From: Alphaproteobacteria bacterium
Lineage (GTDB): Bacteria > Pseudomonadota > Alphaproteobacteria > Paracaedibacterales > CAIOTO01
NCBI GenBank assembly: GCA_030727085.1
Contig: JANRCF010000069.1
Coordinates: 1-15,052, forward strand
DNA: 15,052 bases
Direction: 5' to 3'
In this document: positions 1 through 6,908 of the stretch, in pieces
Position numbering within the stretch: the first letter of the stretch is position 1
Layout: every line of letters starts with the position of its first letter
Notes under the pieces: generated by a model
The model's input: only the letters and a program-made list of their open reading frames with translations
The model's database searches: none
Told to the model about the DNA's origin: nothing
Program-made: the position numbers and the translations under genes

Positions 1-1911
1 TAGTTTTGTCACTAACCATCTTAGGGTGTTGCACTTCATTTTAGAACAGGCGCCATAGGTTTTTATTATTTTAAGAGGAGATATTCCCTTAATGTTTTGA
101 AAATACTTGATATAAAAATTCTGAATATTAGAATCGATTAGATCAACGCTAGATCGGTTTGGAAACAAACGTTTTAGTTCATAGAGTTGTTTAAGCGCAT
201 CTGAGTAACGCTTTTCTGCTTCCAATAAGCGAATTAGTTTTTGAGAAACACGATATTCAAGGCTTCCACTTCTCCATTTTAACCGTAAATTATTTAAAAT
301 TTGAATTGCTTCTTTTTCAGGCAGTTCTTTTAATTTAAGATTATTCAGTGTGGTTAAGAATTCAGTCTCTGCTGCAAGTTCTATGGGTTTCTTATCTTGA
401 TATTCTTCTAAGTGTATCTTTTTTAATGCATGATTACTGGTTCTGAAATCCTTTTTCTCATAAAAGTTCTTTGCATGATAGAGGCTTTTTATCCATTTGA
501 AATATAATGAAGCGTCATTTCTTTTTGCACCAAGGAGTAAGTAAACAGCGCTAAAATTATGCAAATTTTCAGCCGTTTTAAGGCTGTGTTGGGTAAGAGA
601 TTCATATAGCTGTGTTGGATAATGTTCCAATACATGTTTGATTTTGAAAATGAGTTGCTCGCTGCCTTTTGATTGGCCAAGCGCGCTTGCAGCAAGTCCT
701 TTCCATACTGCAATTTCGAGTGTATTTGGTAGTGTTTGCCAGCAATTAAGGGCATCTTGGTATTCTTGATTTAAAAAATGAGTCATACCAAGCAAGGCTT
801 TATAAAGAGGATGGTAAATAATTTTTGGATATTGTATAGAGGCAGTTTTTAGATCGGTTTTTGCATCTTGTCCTAGGTTAAGTGCAATATTTATCCATGC
901 CCATTGAAGTTGTTTTTCAAGGGTATATGGGGGATTTAGTTTCATCTTTTCTTCCATAAGTCTCAATCTCTCTTGTGTGAGATTTCGTTTTGGATGAACA
1001 TCGAATATATTTTGAAAGTGGCTTGCACTTGCTGGTGGAGTAAGTGTTGCTGATGTGGTCGGATGGCTGATATGAAGCTGATTAGCTTTAACGGAAAACT
1101 GTGTTTTGTTTGAGAAGTTGTGAATTGCAAAACCTTGTACCGTTAAGGCTGTTTTAAAGTATGGTGTTTGGTATAAATGTCGATATCCACCATCGGGCTT
1201 AGTAGTCATGTATACGTAATAAGTATTATTCTCAAGCGTGACGAAAGCACTGCTTCCTCCTGGTGAGAATGGTTTTATAATAATATTCGGCCATTGGTTT
1301 TCTTCAAGAGAAAGAAGTGCGGGTGTTGGTGCTTGTACAAAAGGACTAGCAGCATCTCGGTAAAAAAAGTTTATGTACGTGCTATTTTCTTTGTTTTCTA
1401 AGTTTGCGTTGATGTGCGGTTCAAGTGTGAATCTTAGAATTAATACCGATTTGTCATTGATTATCGTTAGATTTTTTATGAAAGATATAGTGGGTGTTAG
1501 TTCTGGTAATTGAACAGCATATTTTTTGTCCATGATTAAAAAAAAGCCATCATGTGCTGAAATAATCGCAAAAGCAGGGGCTAGTTTTGTTTTAACGTGC
1601 AGACGAAATGTTTTTCCTTGCATATCCGGTGCTAAAATAATATCTGGAGTTTTAGTAACAGCGGGTTGAGCTATTTTAGGTGCTGCTACGGTAATAGGCG
1701 TAGGTGTTCCAGATTTTTCCGCACTTTTTTTATTTTTTTTTGTCTTTGTTTTTCGAGTGCTATCTTTGCTGGGATTTTTTTTCGGGGCTTTTGTTGTTTG
1801 TTGTATTATTCCATCGGCAGATATTACAATTTGATTGCCAGCTAAAACAGATATATTGTTTAGATTTAAAATTGAAATCAGTCCAAATAGCGTATATATG
1901 CGTTTTGTCAT
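1..1911 (-). CDS. Exported TPR-like helical-repeat protein coupled to the secretin (3' end outside the window)
   Basis: I read this frame by hand: it is open for 637 codons from an ATG at 1911 to the left edge with no stop. It starts with a signal peptide (residues 1-24, hydrophobic stretch FGLISILNL, possible cleavage after VLA). A very Lys-rich linker follows (about 41-67), then a Pro/Thr/Ala-rich stretch (68-95) and a beta-rich region (about 95-290). From about 310 on there is an alpha-helical domain with TPR-like helix pairs, for example around 365-412 (ALLGMTHFLNQEYQDAL) and 545-590 (YSDALKQLYELKRLFPN). The ATG overlaps the secretin stop as TAATG, so the two are translationally coupled. 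Location should be periplasmic or envelope-associated. I recall large alphaproteobacterial TPR proteins with a similar C-terminal LRxxWR...LE pattern, but assign no function. By context it may be an accessory or assembly factor for the secretin. The C-terminus is not in the window. Confidence 0.82.
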   Translation of the reverse strand, partial: MTKRIYTLFGLISILNLNNISVLAGNQIVISADGIIQQTTKAPKKNPSKDSTRKTKTKKNKKSAEKSGTPTPITVAAPKIAQPAVTKTPDIILAPDMQGKTFRLHVKTKLAPAFAIISAHDGFFLIMDKKYAVQLPELTPTISFIKNLTIINDKSVLILRFTLEPHINANLENKENSTYINFFYRDAASPFVQAPTPALLSLEENQWPNIIIKPFSPGGSSAFVTLENNTYYVYMTTKPDGGYRHLYQTPYFKTALTVQGFAIHNFSNKTQFSVKANQLHISHPTTSATLTPPASASHFQNIFDVHPKRNLTQERLRLMEEKMKLNPPYTLEKQLQWAWINIALNLGQDAKTDLKTASIQYPKIIYHPLYKALLGMTHFLNQEYQDALNCWQTLPNTLEIAVWKGLAASALGQSKGSEQLIFKIKHVLEHYPTQLYESLTQHSLKTAENLHNFSAVYLLLGAKRNDASLYFKWIKSLYHAKNFYEKKDFRTSNHALKKIHLEEYQDKKPIELAAETEFLTTLNNLKLKELPEKEAIQILNNLRLKWRSGSLEYRVSQKLIRLLEAEKRYSDALKQLYELKRLFPNRSSVDLIDSNIQNFYIKYFQNIKGISPLKIIKTYGACSKMKCNTLRWLVTKL

Positions 1912-3584
1912 TACGCTTCCCACTTACGCGAATCTGCTACATAATCCCTTGTAAGGCGAACATCTGCGGCATCGGGAGTAGGTGCATTATCAGTAATAGT
2001 TGCCTTAAGAATAATGACAAGCTCAACGATGGTATCTCCGTCGGCAGTGCTCGAAACAAGTTCCTTTATAAAGTGCAAATCGCCTAATCCAGGCATTTTA
2101 GTGGTATCTTGGTATGATCTTACTTCCATTAAGCCTCCCATAACGCCAATTTCACCATTTTGGAGCCGAAGGACTGAGTCAATTTCTCGTACTTCAACAA
2201 CGGGCACCATGGATGGTGTTCGGGGGGTGCTATCGCCGGAAGTTGTAGCGTTGCTGCTGTAAGCAATGTCAACGGCAGGATCGGGTATTGATTTATTTAG
2301 ACGCGATATCGACGGCCTTAAGAATAAGATGATTTCACCTGTGTCAGGATCAATGGATGGTTGGACTGACATGACAAGGCCAATAGGCACTGTTTGAATG
2401 TCACTTGAAACACTCACATTATTAAGGTTAACGGTAGTGCTGAATTGTTTGTCATAGTTCATGCGAAAGTAAACTTGATTTTGCGCAACTTTTAGAATGG
2501 CAGTTTGGTTGTTCATAACAGTTAGTCTAGGACTTGAAAGTGTGCGTGAATGTCCAAATTCTTGAAGAGCATTCAAAATAGCTGAAAATGTTGTGCCCGT
2601 GGCACCAAAGCTAAACATGCTTTGTTGTGCGTCGGATGGATCAAGAAATTTGCTTTTTTGGGCTGCGCCTCCAAATAGCGCATTAAGTTGTAAATCATTG
2701 CGTTTACCCATTTTTCGCCAGTCAATACCTGAACGATATTCCTCCTTTAAGGTGACCTCAATAATTTTAGCTTCAATTAAAACTTGACTAGATGAGGCTC
2801 GCTTTAACCGTACGAGATAATCCTTTATACGTTTATGTGTTTTCTCTGGCGCATAAATAGTTATAAGTCCACCTTGTTTGTGAACGGAATAGGTAGATGA
2901 TTCTTTTGATTTATTACCTTTTTGTTTTGATTGTCTTTGATTGTCTTGTGCAAGCAGTACTTTGAGGTTTGCTTCAAGTTCTGACCAAAAATCATTCTTG
3001 GTTTCAACGCTCACAGAGCTATTGGATCCGTTGTCGTTATGTGCTGTTGTTTGGTTGGAAACACCATTTTTCGTAAAAACATCTGTTGCAACTGATATTT
3101 TATTTTGACTGTTGCGTGATAAATTTAGAAATTGAATATTGTAATTTTCGCTGTAGGGGGTATCGCGCTCAACTCTAAGAGCTTTGTTTTTAATGCGGAA
3201 GCGAAGATCTGTTAGTTCGCAAAGGTCTTCAATGATTTCGATAAAGGGTCGATCTGTTGCTTGAAATACAACCTGGGATTGAATGTCTCGATCAAGTTGC
3301 AGGTCAATTTTAACTTGTCTTGCAAGCTCGCTTAAAATTGGCTTGAGGGGGATGTTTTCTGTAACAGAGATAGATACAGTTTTGTAGAAATTAGGAGGAT
3401 AAAGTGGCTTTTTGTGTATTTTAAGTTGTGGTTTGTTAAGATTTTGAGTGAGTGGGGCAGGTGTTGTTGTTAATATTTTAAGATCTTCTGGGGTAATCGG
3501 TTTGTTTATTTCCGCACGATTGGCAAGCTCACGGCACCCAGTTAGCATCAGAATTGTCATAATCACATATGCTATACGATGCAT
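1911..3584 (-). CDS. mshL: Type IV pilus / type II secretion-family secretin, MshL/PilN-like lipoprotein
   Basis: This is an outer-membrane secretin of 557 residues that would form the multimeric pore for a type IVb-like pilus or related secretion machine. It begins with a lipoprotein signal peptide whose lipobox LTGC puts the lipidated Cys at 17. Residues 68-142 resemble the secretin/TonB short N-terminal domain (SISVTENIPLKPILSELARQ). About 198-290 contains the NDFWSELEANLKVLL and QVLIEAKIIEV stretches typical of MshL/PilN/BfpB-type secretins, separated by a polar Lys/Ser-rich insert (216-231). The C-terminal secretin domain (about 325-530) shows SSPRLTVMNNQTAILKV, a VPIGLVMSVQP beta strand and the late VMGGLMEVRSYQ...MPGLGDL motif. 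It is coupled through TAATG to the downstream TPR-like gene. No pilin, ATPase or platform gene is visible, so the system type is an inference. The family call is strong; MshL over PilN is less sure. Confidence 0.88.
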   Translation of the reverse strand: MHRIAYVIMTILMLTGCRELANRAEINKPITPEDLKILTTTPAPLTQNLNKPQLKIHKKPLYPPNFYKTVSISVTENIPLKPILSELARQVKIDLQLDRDIQSQVVFQATDRPFIEIIEDLCELTDLRFRIKNKALRVERDTPYSENYNIQFLNLSRNSQNKISVATDVFTKNGVSNQTTAHNDNGSNSSVSVETKNDFWSELEANLKVLLAQDNQRQSKQKGNKSKESSTYSVHKQGGLITIYAPEKTHKRIKDYLVRLKRASSSQVLIEAKIIEVTLKEEYRSGIDWRKMGKRNDLQLNALFGGAAQKSKFLDPSDAQQSMFSFGATGTTFSAILNALQEFGHSRTLSSPRLTVMNNQTAILKVAQNQVYFRMNYDKQFSTTVNLNNVSVSSDIQTVPIGLVMSVQPSIDPDTGEIILFLRPSISRLNKSIPDPAVDIAYSSNATTSGDSTPRTPSMVPVVEVREIDSVLRLQNGEIGVMGGLMEVRSYQDTTKMPGLGDLHFIKELVSSTADGDTIVELVIILKATITDNAPTPDAADVRLTRDYVADSRKWEA

Positions 3585-3618
3585 TTACACGTTCCCTTTG
3601 TTTTTTTGCCAGCTCCCG

Positions 3619-3680
3619 TGTCATCTTAGGACTCCCAGAAACGCCTAGTGGCTATGCCGTGGCGCGTGACTCGGGGATCT
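3619..3680. repeat. Imperfect intergenic palindrome, relative of the GATCCTCG...GAGGATGACA repeats
   Basis: The 62-nt element lies between folD and the secretin gene. It begins TGTCATCTTAGG and ends CTCGGGGATCT, the same terminal signature as the three shorter repeats near tsf, but with a longer and more degenerate interior. The core GGC-TAT-GCC flanked by CGCC/GGCG can fold into a small hairpin. It is probably transcribed in the 5' leader of the secretin mRNA. Family membership rests on the end sequences only. Confidence 0.5.
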
Positions 3681-3773
3681 CTAAAAGAGTTCAAAGGCAT
3701 ATAGTTCATTTACTATAAGGCTAACAAGGATTGTATATGATTTGCAACGATTAGGTTAAATTTTTTATAAAAT

Positions 3774-4628
3774 TCAATCTAAGTTGCCGTATGCATTTTT
3801 CATTGCCTGAATTGTGTTTGACATGAGATACGCAACGGTCATGGGACCCACGCCAAATGGTACAGGTGTTATAGCGTCCGCAATATGCACAACGTCATCA
3901 AAATCAACGTCGCCACTTAAGCTACCATCAGTTAAACGATTCATGCCCACATCTATCACGCAGGCACCTGGTTTGACGTGTTCCTTGCGGATTAACTTTG
4001 GTGAACCACATGCTGCAATAAGGATGTCTGCTTGCTTTGTGTGGATTTCAAGATCATGAGTTTTAGAATGGCATAATGTTACCGTAGTATTGGCATGCGT
4101 CAATAACAGTGATAAGGGTTTGCCAACAAGTGTCGATCGTCCCACAATAACGGCATTAAGACCTGAAATATCAGATCTCCATTGTTTCAATATATGCATG
4201 CAACCAAGGGGGGTGCATGACACAAGTGAAGGCGTTCCGCGTAAAAGCCTGCCAAGATTTATTGATGTTAAGCCGTCCACATCTTTTTCAGGACAAACTG
4301 CATCTATAATTTCATTTGCGTCGAGATGTGCTGGCAATGGTAGCTGCACTAATATGCCGTCAACTTCTTTATTTTGATTGAGTTCATCAATTAAATTTAA
4401 TACGGATTCTTTGCTAATTGTTTCATCAAGTCGGTGTACGGTTGATTGCATGCCAAAATCATAAGCGCGTTTTTGTTTCATGGAAACATAGACTAAACTT
4501 CCTGGATTACTGCCGATAAGAAGTACGTGCAAAGAAGGAGGGCGCCCATGCGTCTCTTTTAGCGCTGTGCATTGCCTAGTAAGAACATCTTTGAGTTCAG
4601 CAGCGTAGTTTTTACCATCAAGAATCAA
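3774..4628 (-). CDS. folD: Bifunctional methylenetetrahydrofolate dehydrogenase / methenyltetrahydrofolate cyclohydrolase FolD
   Basis: This cytosolic enzyme interconverts 5,10-methylene-THF and 10-formyl-THF with NADP+ in one-carbon metabolism. The 284 residues match the family length. Visible motifs are the catalytic Tyr47...Lys51 in VYVSMKQKRA, VDGILVQLPLP (90-99), EKDVDGLTSINLGRLL (114-129), the Rossmann nucleotide-binding segment VIVGRSTLVGKPLSLLL (160-176), ADILIAACG and VIDVGMNR, and a C-terminal ITPVPFGVGPMT. In the last motif Phe258 stands where the family normally has Gly (PGGVGPMT). The start is a TTG at 4628: upstream in this frame there is no ATG, GTG or TTG before a stop, and MILDGK aligns with the usual FolD N-terminus. 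No strong Shine-Dalgarno is visible. It lies 40 nt behind the cyclic-nucleotide-binding gene and may be co-transcribed with it. Confidence 0.95.
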   Translation of the reverse strand: MILDGKNYAAELKDVLTRQCTALKETHGRPPSLHVLLIGSNPGSLVYVSMKQKRAYDFGMQSTVHRLDETISKESVLNLIDELNQNKEVDGILVQLPLPAHLDANEIIDAVCPEKDVDGLTSINLGRLLRGTPSLVSCTPLGCMHILKQWRSDISGLNAVIVGRSTLVGKPLSLLLTHANTTVTLCHSKTHDLEIHTKQADILIAACGSPKLIRKEHVKPGACVIDVGMNRLTDGSLSGDVDFDDVVHIADAITPVPFGVGPMTVAYLMSNTIQAMKNAYGNLD

Positions 4629-4668
4629 AAGAGAAACCCATTTATTATATTAACGTTTCTAATAAACG

Positions 4669-5019
4669 CTATTTTTGAATGCGACGCAAGTTTTCCACGA
4701 GTGCTTTGAGCAATGTACGTATCAAAGGTGGTGATTGCAGCAACGCTTCTTCTAGTTTTCTGGAGTTTACTTTTATGCACGTTGCTCCGTGTTGTCCTGC
4801 CTCTGCTGTTGCCATACGTACGGATGAATCAATAAGAGCCATTTCGCCAAATATCTTTCCTTTGCCTATTGTAGCAAGTATTTTTTTTTCATTGTTAATT
4901 GTTTTCCAAATAACAACTTCACCATTCTCGATGATAAACATTTCATAACCTGGCGCACCTTCTTCAAAAATTGCTTTTCCGGCTTGGTAGAATTCACGTA
5001 CGTAAACGGTACCAGTCAT
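4669..5019 (-). CDS. Stand-alone cyclic-nucleotide-binding domain protein
   Basis: The protein is a single CRP/PKA-type beta-roll domain of 116 residues with no helix-turn-helix, kinase or membrane segment. The N-terminal half (YQAGKAIFEEGAPGYEMFIIENGEV is the region 11-35) has the classic barrel glycines. Residues 57-73 form a phosphate-binding cassette, FGEMALIDSSVRMATAE, with Glu59 and Arg68 where CRP-family proteins hold the cyclic nucleotide ribose and phosphate. A C-terminal amphipathic helix (about 86-115) ends it. Ligand binding is therefore plausible, but the output is unknown; such small proteins may act as cNMP sensors through a partner. It is divergent from the SemiSWEET gene (68-nt gap) and lies 40 nt before folD. 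A weak promoter (TTGAAA, 18 nt, TAAATA; 5068 down to 5039) would leave a leader of only about a dozen nucleotides without a clear Shine-Dalgarno. Confidence 0.85.
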   Translation of the reverse strand: MTGTVYVREFYQAGKAIFEEGAPGYEMFIIENGEVVIWKTINNEKKILATIGKGKIFGEMALIDSSVRMATAEAGQHGATCIKVNSRKLEEALLQSPPLIRTLLKALVENLRRIQK

Positions 5020-5087
5020 TATATTTGCTCATACTTAATATTTAGCTTACACTGTTATTGTATTTCAAAAAGGTTAGGAAACTGTTA

Positions 5088-5345
5088 ATGGAATGGATTG
5101 GCTATATTGCTGGGTTTTGTACAACAATTGCGTTCTTACCGCAGGTAATTAGGACGTATAAGACACGATCAGCAAAAGATATTTCACTTGGGATGTATTT
5201 AGTTTTTTGTTTTGGCGTAATTATGTGGTTATTTTATGGATTTTCTATCCATTCGATGGCAATTATTTTGGCGAATTTTGCGACAATTGTTCTGGCTGGC
5301 GGTATGTTAATGATGAAACTTATATTTGATCGTAGAGAGAAGTAA
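5088..5345 (+). CDS. SemiSWEET / PQ-loop family sugar transporter
   Basis: This 85-residue membrane protein has three predicted transmembrane helices (about 3-21, 35-52 and 56-77) and the PQ-loop motif Pro18-Gln19 followed by a basic loop (RTYKTRSAKD), the plan of bacterial SemiSWEETs. Those work as homodimers that passively carry small sugars. Trp47 and Asn63 fall where SemiSWEET structures place the Trp/Asn pair of the sugar pocket. I chose the ATG at 5088 because AGGAA lies 7 nt upstream and the protein then has the usual length; the frame is open farther back only to a TTG at 5058. The gene is divergent from the cNMP-binding gene and convergent with suhB, with a 6-nt gap between the stops. 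The substrate cannot be told from sequence. Confidence 0.88.
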   Translation: MEWIGYIAGFCTTIAFLPQVIRTYKTRSAKDISLGMYLVFCFGVIMWLFYGFSIHSMAIILANFATIVLAGGMLMMKLIFDRREK

Positions 5346-5351
5346 CGTATC

Positions 5352-6158
5352 TTAAGCTTTAAGTTTCTTCATTAAGGCGCCATGTATATCAGTATTTCCA
5401 GCAACAACACTATTCGTTTCAAATGTTTTTAGTTTTCCGTTAATATCTGTGACGATACCTCCGGCTTCCTGGACCATCAGAATTCCAGCTGCGTAATCCC
5501 AAATGTGCATGGGTTCTTCAAAAAAGACATCAAAACGACCACAAGCAACATATGCTAAATCAAGTGATGCCACGCCCATGCGGCGAACACCAGCTGCATG
5601 TGGTAATACACGTGTTAAACGTTCTTGAAATACTTCTGGGTCGCCATAATGACCGTATGGAGCACCAATACCAATGAGAGCTTCGTCAAATTGACGACGT
5701 GCAGATACGCGAATACGGCGTTGATTTAAAAATGTGCCCCGACCTTTTTCAGCCCAGAACATTTCGTCTTTAATAGGGTCATAGGTTGCGCCGGCAATAA
5801 TTTCATCGTTCATTTTTAATGCAACAGTAATTGCAAAATGTGGAATGCCGTGCAGAAAATTACTTGTTCCATCAAGTGGATCAATAATCCACGTTTGTGT
5901 TTCATCTTCGCCAGGGATTTCGCCTGATTCTTCCGTAATGAATCCAAATTTAGGGCGTGCTTTTCTAAGTTCGTTGATGAGGATATCTTCAGCTCTGTGG
6001 TCGGCTGAGGAGACAAAATCACCTAATCCTTTGCGTGAGACTTGCAATTGTTCAACCTCACCAAAGTCACGGACAAGGCCGCGTGCTGCTTTTTCTATGG
6101 CAGCAGTCATTACATTAACAAGTGCCGATCGTGTGGTAAAACGAGATGAAACGTGCAT
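5352..6158 (-). CDS. suhB: Inositol-1-monophosphatase family protein SuhB
   Basis: This is a Mg2+-dependent phosphatase of the inositol monophosphatase family, 268 residues, cytosolic. It has Glu76/Glu77 in FITEESGE, motif A WIIDPLDGTSNF (90-101) with the metal-binding Asp93 and Asp96, and motif B WDYAAGILMVQEAGG (220-234) with Asp221. The sequence resembles alphaproteobacterial SuhB along its length (SALVNVMTAA near the start, DFGEVEQLQVSRKG). In Escherichia coli SuhB also takes part in rRNA transcription complexes, but that role cannot be inferred here. Its ATG overlaps the efp stop as TAATG, so it is translationally coupled to efp and probably expressed from the tRNA promoter upstream. It is convergent with the SemiSWEET gene, and I see no clear terminator in the 6-nt gap. 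Confidence 0.94.
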   Translation of the reverse strand: MHVSSRFTTRSALVNVMTAAIEKAARGLVRDFGEVEQLQVSRKGLGDFVSSADHRAEDILINELRKARPKFGFITEESGEIPGEDETQTWIIDPLDGTSNFLHGIPHFAITVALKMNDEIIAGATYDPIKDEMFWAEKGRGTFLNQRRIRVSARRQFDEALIGIGAPYGHYGDPEVFQERLTRVLPHAAGVRRMGVASLDLAYVACGRFDVFFEEPMHIWDYAAGILMVQEAGGIVTDINGKLKTFETNSVVAGNTDIHGALMKKLKA

Positions 6159-6724
6159 TAGTCTTTGAACCGTTCAACGTAGGTGCAGTCTGCTGTGTTT
6201 ACGACGACACGCATGCCTGTTCCGACGTGTGGTGGAACCATAACACGAAGGCCATTGGATAGGGTCGCGGGTTTAAATGATGATGATGCCGTTTGACCTT
6301 TTATAACAGGCTCTGCATCCGTAATTTCTAAAACAACTGTATCAGGTAGTTTAACGCTAATTGCACGGCCTTCGTGCATAGATAAGTTAACAATCATGCC
6401 GTCTTGCATAAATGCAGCTGCATCGCCAACAAAGTCACGTGAAAGATTGATTTGTTCGTATGTTTCCTGATCCATAAAGACAAGATCATCACCTTCGGCA
6501 TAAAGAAACTGATGTGGCATTTCGTCAAGGTAAACACGCTCAACAGATTCTGCAGAACGAAAACGCTCGTTAAGTTTTGTGCCTTCAACCAAGCTTTTCA
6601 TTTCGGCTTGCATATAAGCGCCGCCCTTGCCTGGTTGTACATGCTGTGTTTTTGTGACAACCCAAAGCTTGCCTTGGTAGTCGATAATATTGCCGACTCG
6701 AATTTCGTTTCCACTTATTTTCAC
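6158..6724 (-). CDS. efp: Elongation factor P
   Basis: EF-P binds ribosomes stalled on polyproline stretches and helps peptide bond formation. With the GTG start at 6724 the protein has 188 residues, the family length, and begins VKISGNEIRVGNII like other alphaproteobacterial EF-Ps. The tip loop is QPGKGGA with Lys33, the position that EpmA modifies in some bacteria; whether it is modified here cannot be seen. TKLNERFRSAESVE and the C-terminal GLRVMVPPHVGTGMRV region complete the three-barrel plan. An ATG ten codons upstream (6754) is in frame, but the ribosome site it would need falls in the tRNA 3' end, while GTG has AAAGGA upstream, so I prefer GTG. The porin made downstream (7734-9314) carries a Pro/Ala-rich N-terminus, though without long proline runs. 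Confidence 0.96.
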   Translation of the reverse strand: MKISGNEIRVGNIIDYQGKLWVVTKTQHVQPGKGGAYMQAEMKSLVEGTKLNERFRSAESVERVYLDEMPHQFLYAEGDDLVFMDQETYEQINLSRDFVGDAAAFMQDGMIVNLSMHEGRAISVKLPDTVVLEITDAEPVIKGQTASSSFKPATLSNGLRVMVPPHVGTGMRVVVNTADCTYVERFKD

Positions 6725-6734
6725 GAGGAGGATT

Positions 6735-6740
6735 TCCTTT
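6735..6740 (-). promoter_or_regulatory. Ribosome binding site of efp (decides the GTG start)
   Basis: AAAGGA on the minus strand lies 10 nt before the GTG at 6724. It falls inside the alternative ATG-started reading, which argues that the extra ten codons are not translated. Confidence 0.6.
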
Positions 6741-6761
6741 AAGGATATGTTCAAAGAACCT

Positions 6762-6838
6762 TGGTAGCGGAGGAGGGACTCGAACCCCCGACACGCGGAT
6801 TATGATTCCGCTGCTCTAACCAGCTGAGCTACTCCGCC
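6762..6838 (-). tRNA. tRNA-Met (CAU), probably elongator
   Basis: The 77-nt cloverleaf includes an encoded CCA. It has acceptor GGCGGAG/CTCCGCT, D-arm GCTC/GAGC, anticodon stem GCGGA/TCCGC with loop ATCATAA (anticodon CAT), and T-arm with TTCGAGT. The discriminator is A. The first acceptor pair is G1-U72, a wobble pair, and the T stem has one more G-U. It lacks the 1:72 mismatch and the three anticodon-stem G-C pairs of initiator tRNA. A lysidine-modified tRNA-Ile2, which also has CAU in the gene, is the alternative, but the sequence looks like the elongator Met form I know from Alphaproteobacteria. efp starts 37 nt after the tRNA 3' end in the same direction. Confidence 0.93.
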
Positions 6839-6851
6839 AAACGATCAACCT

Positions 6852-6880
6852 TTTATAGCCTTATTTTAAATAAATGTCAA
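6852..6880 (-). promoter_or_regulatory. Sigma-70 promoter for tRNA-Met (and probably efp-suhB)
   Basis: On the minus strand a perfect -35 TTGACA (6880-6875) is followed after 17 nt by TATAAA (6857-6852). The predicted transcription start is near 6845, just before the mature tRNA 5' end at 6838. The -35 box lies inside the inverted repeat at 6872-6892. No other convincing promoter is visible between the tRNA and efp, so read-through to efp and suhB is likely. Confidence 0.8.
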
Positions 6881-6892
6881 TTGTTGACATTT
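6872..6892 (-). terminator. Perfect inverted repeat behind trcR, possible terminator overlapping the tRNA promoter
   Basis: The arms AAATGTCAA and TTGACATTT form a perfect 9-bp stem with a 3-nt loop, 16 nt past the trcR stop. In the trcR direction it is followed by ATTTATTTAAAA, a U-containing but imperfect tract, so termination may be weak. The repeat also contains the -35 box of the tRNA promoter and could alternatively be an operator. Confidence 0.5.
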
Positions 6893-6908
6893 GAAAAAAA
6901 TAAGTTTT

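Noticed and set aside
489..755. 88-residue minus-strand ORF
   Set aside because: It lies in another frame inside the 637-codon TPR-like gene, which has a signal peptide and coupled start.
1704..2087. 127-residue plus-strand ORF rich in Phe and Cys
   Set aside because: It is antisense to the secretin/TPR junction and has the composition of a shadow frame.
3698..3727. TTGTTA - 18 nt - TATATG on the minus strand as a secretin promoter
   Set aside because: The boxes match poorly and the surrounding DNA is AT-rich, so many such pairs occur by chance.
5025..5053. TTGCTC - 17 nt - TACACT on the plus strand as the SemiSWEET promoter
   Set aside because: Spacing is right but only about half of the -35 positions agree, so it is too weak to list.
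6725..6754. EF-P start at the ATG at 6754
   Set aside because: It adds ten residues not seen in family members and leaves no room for a ribosome site beside the tRNA 3' end; the GTG at 6724 has AAAGGA.
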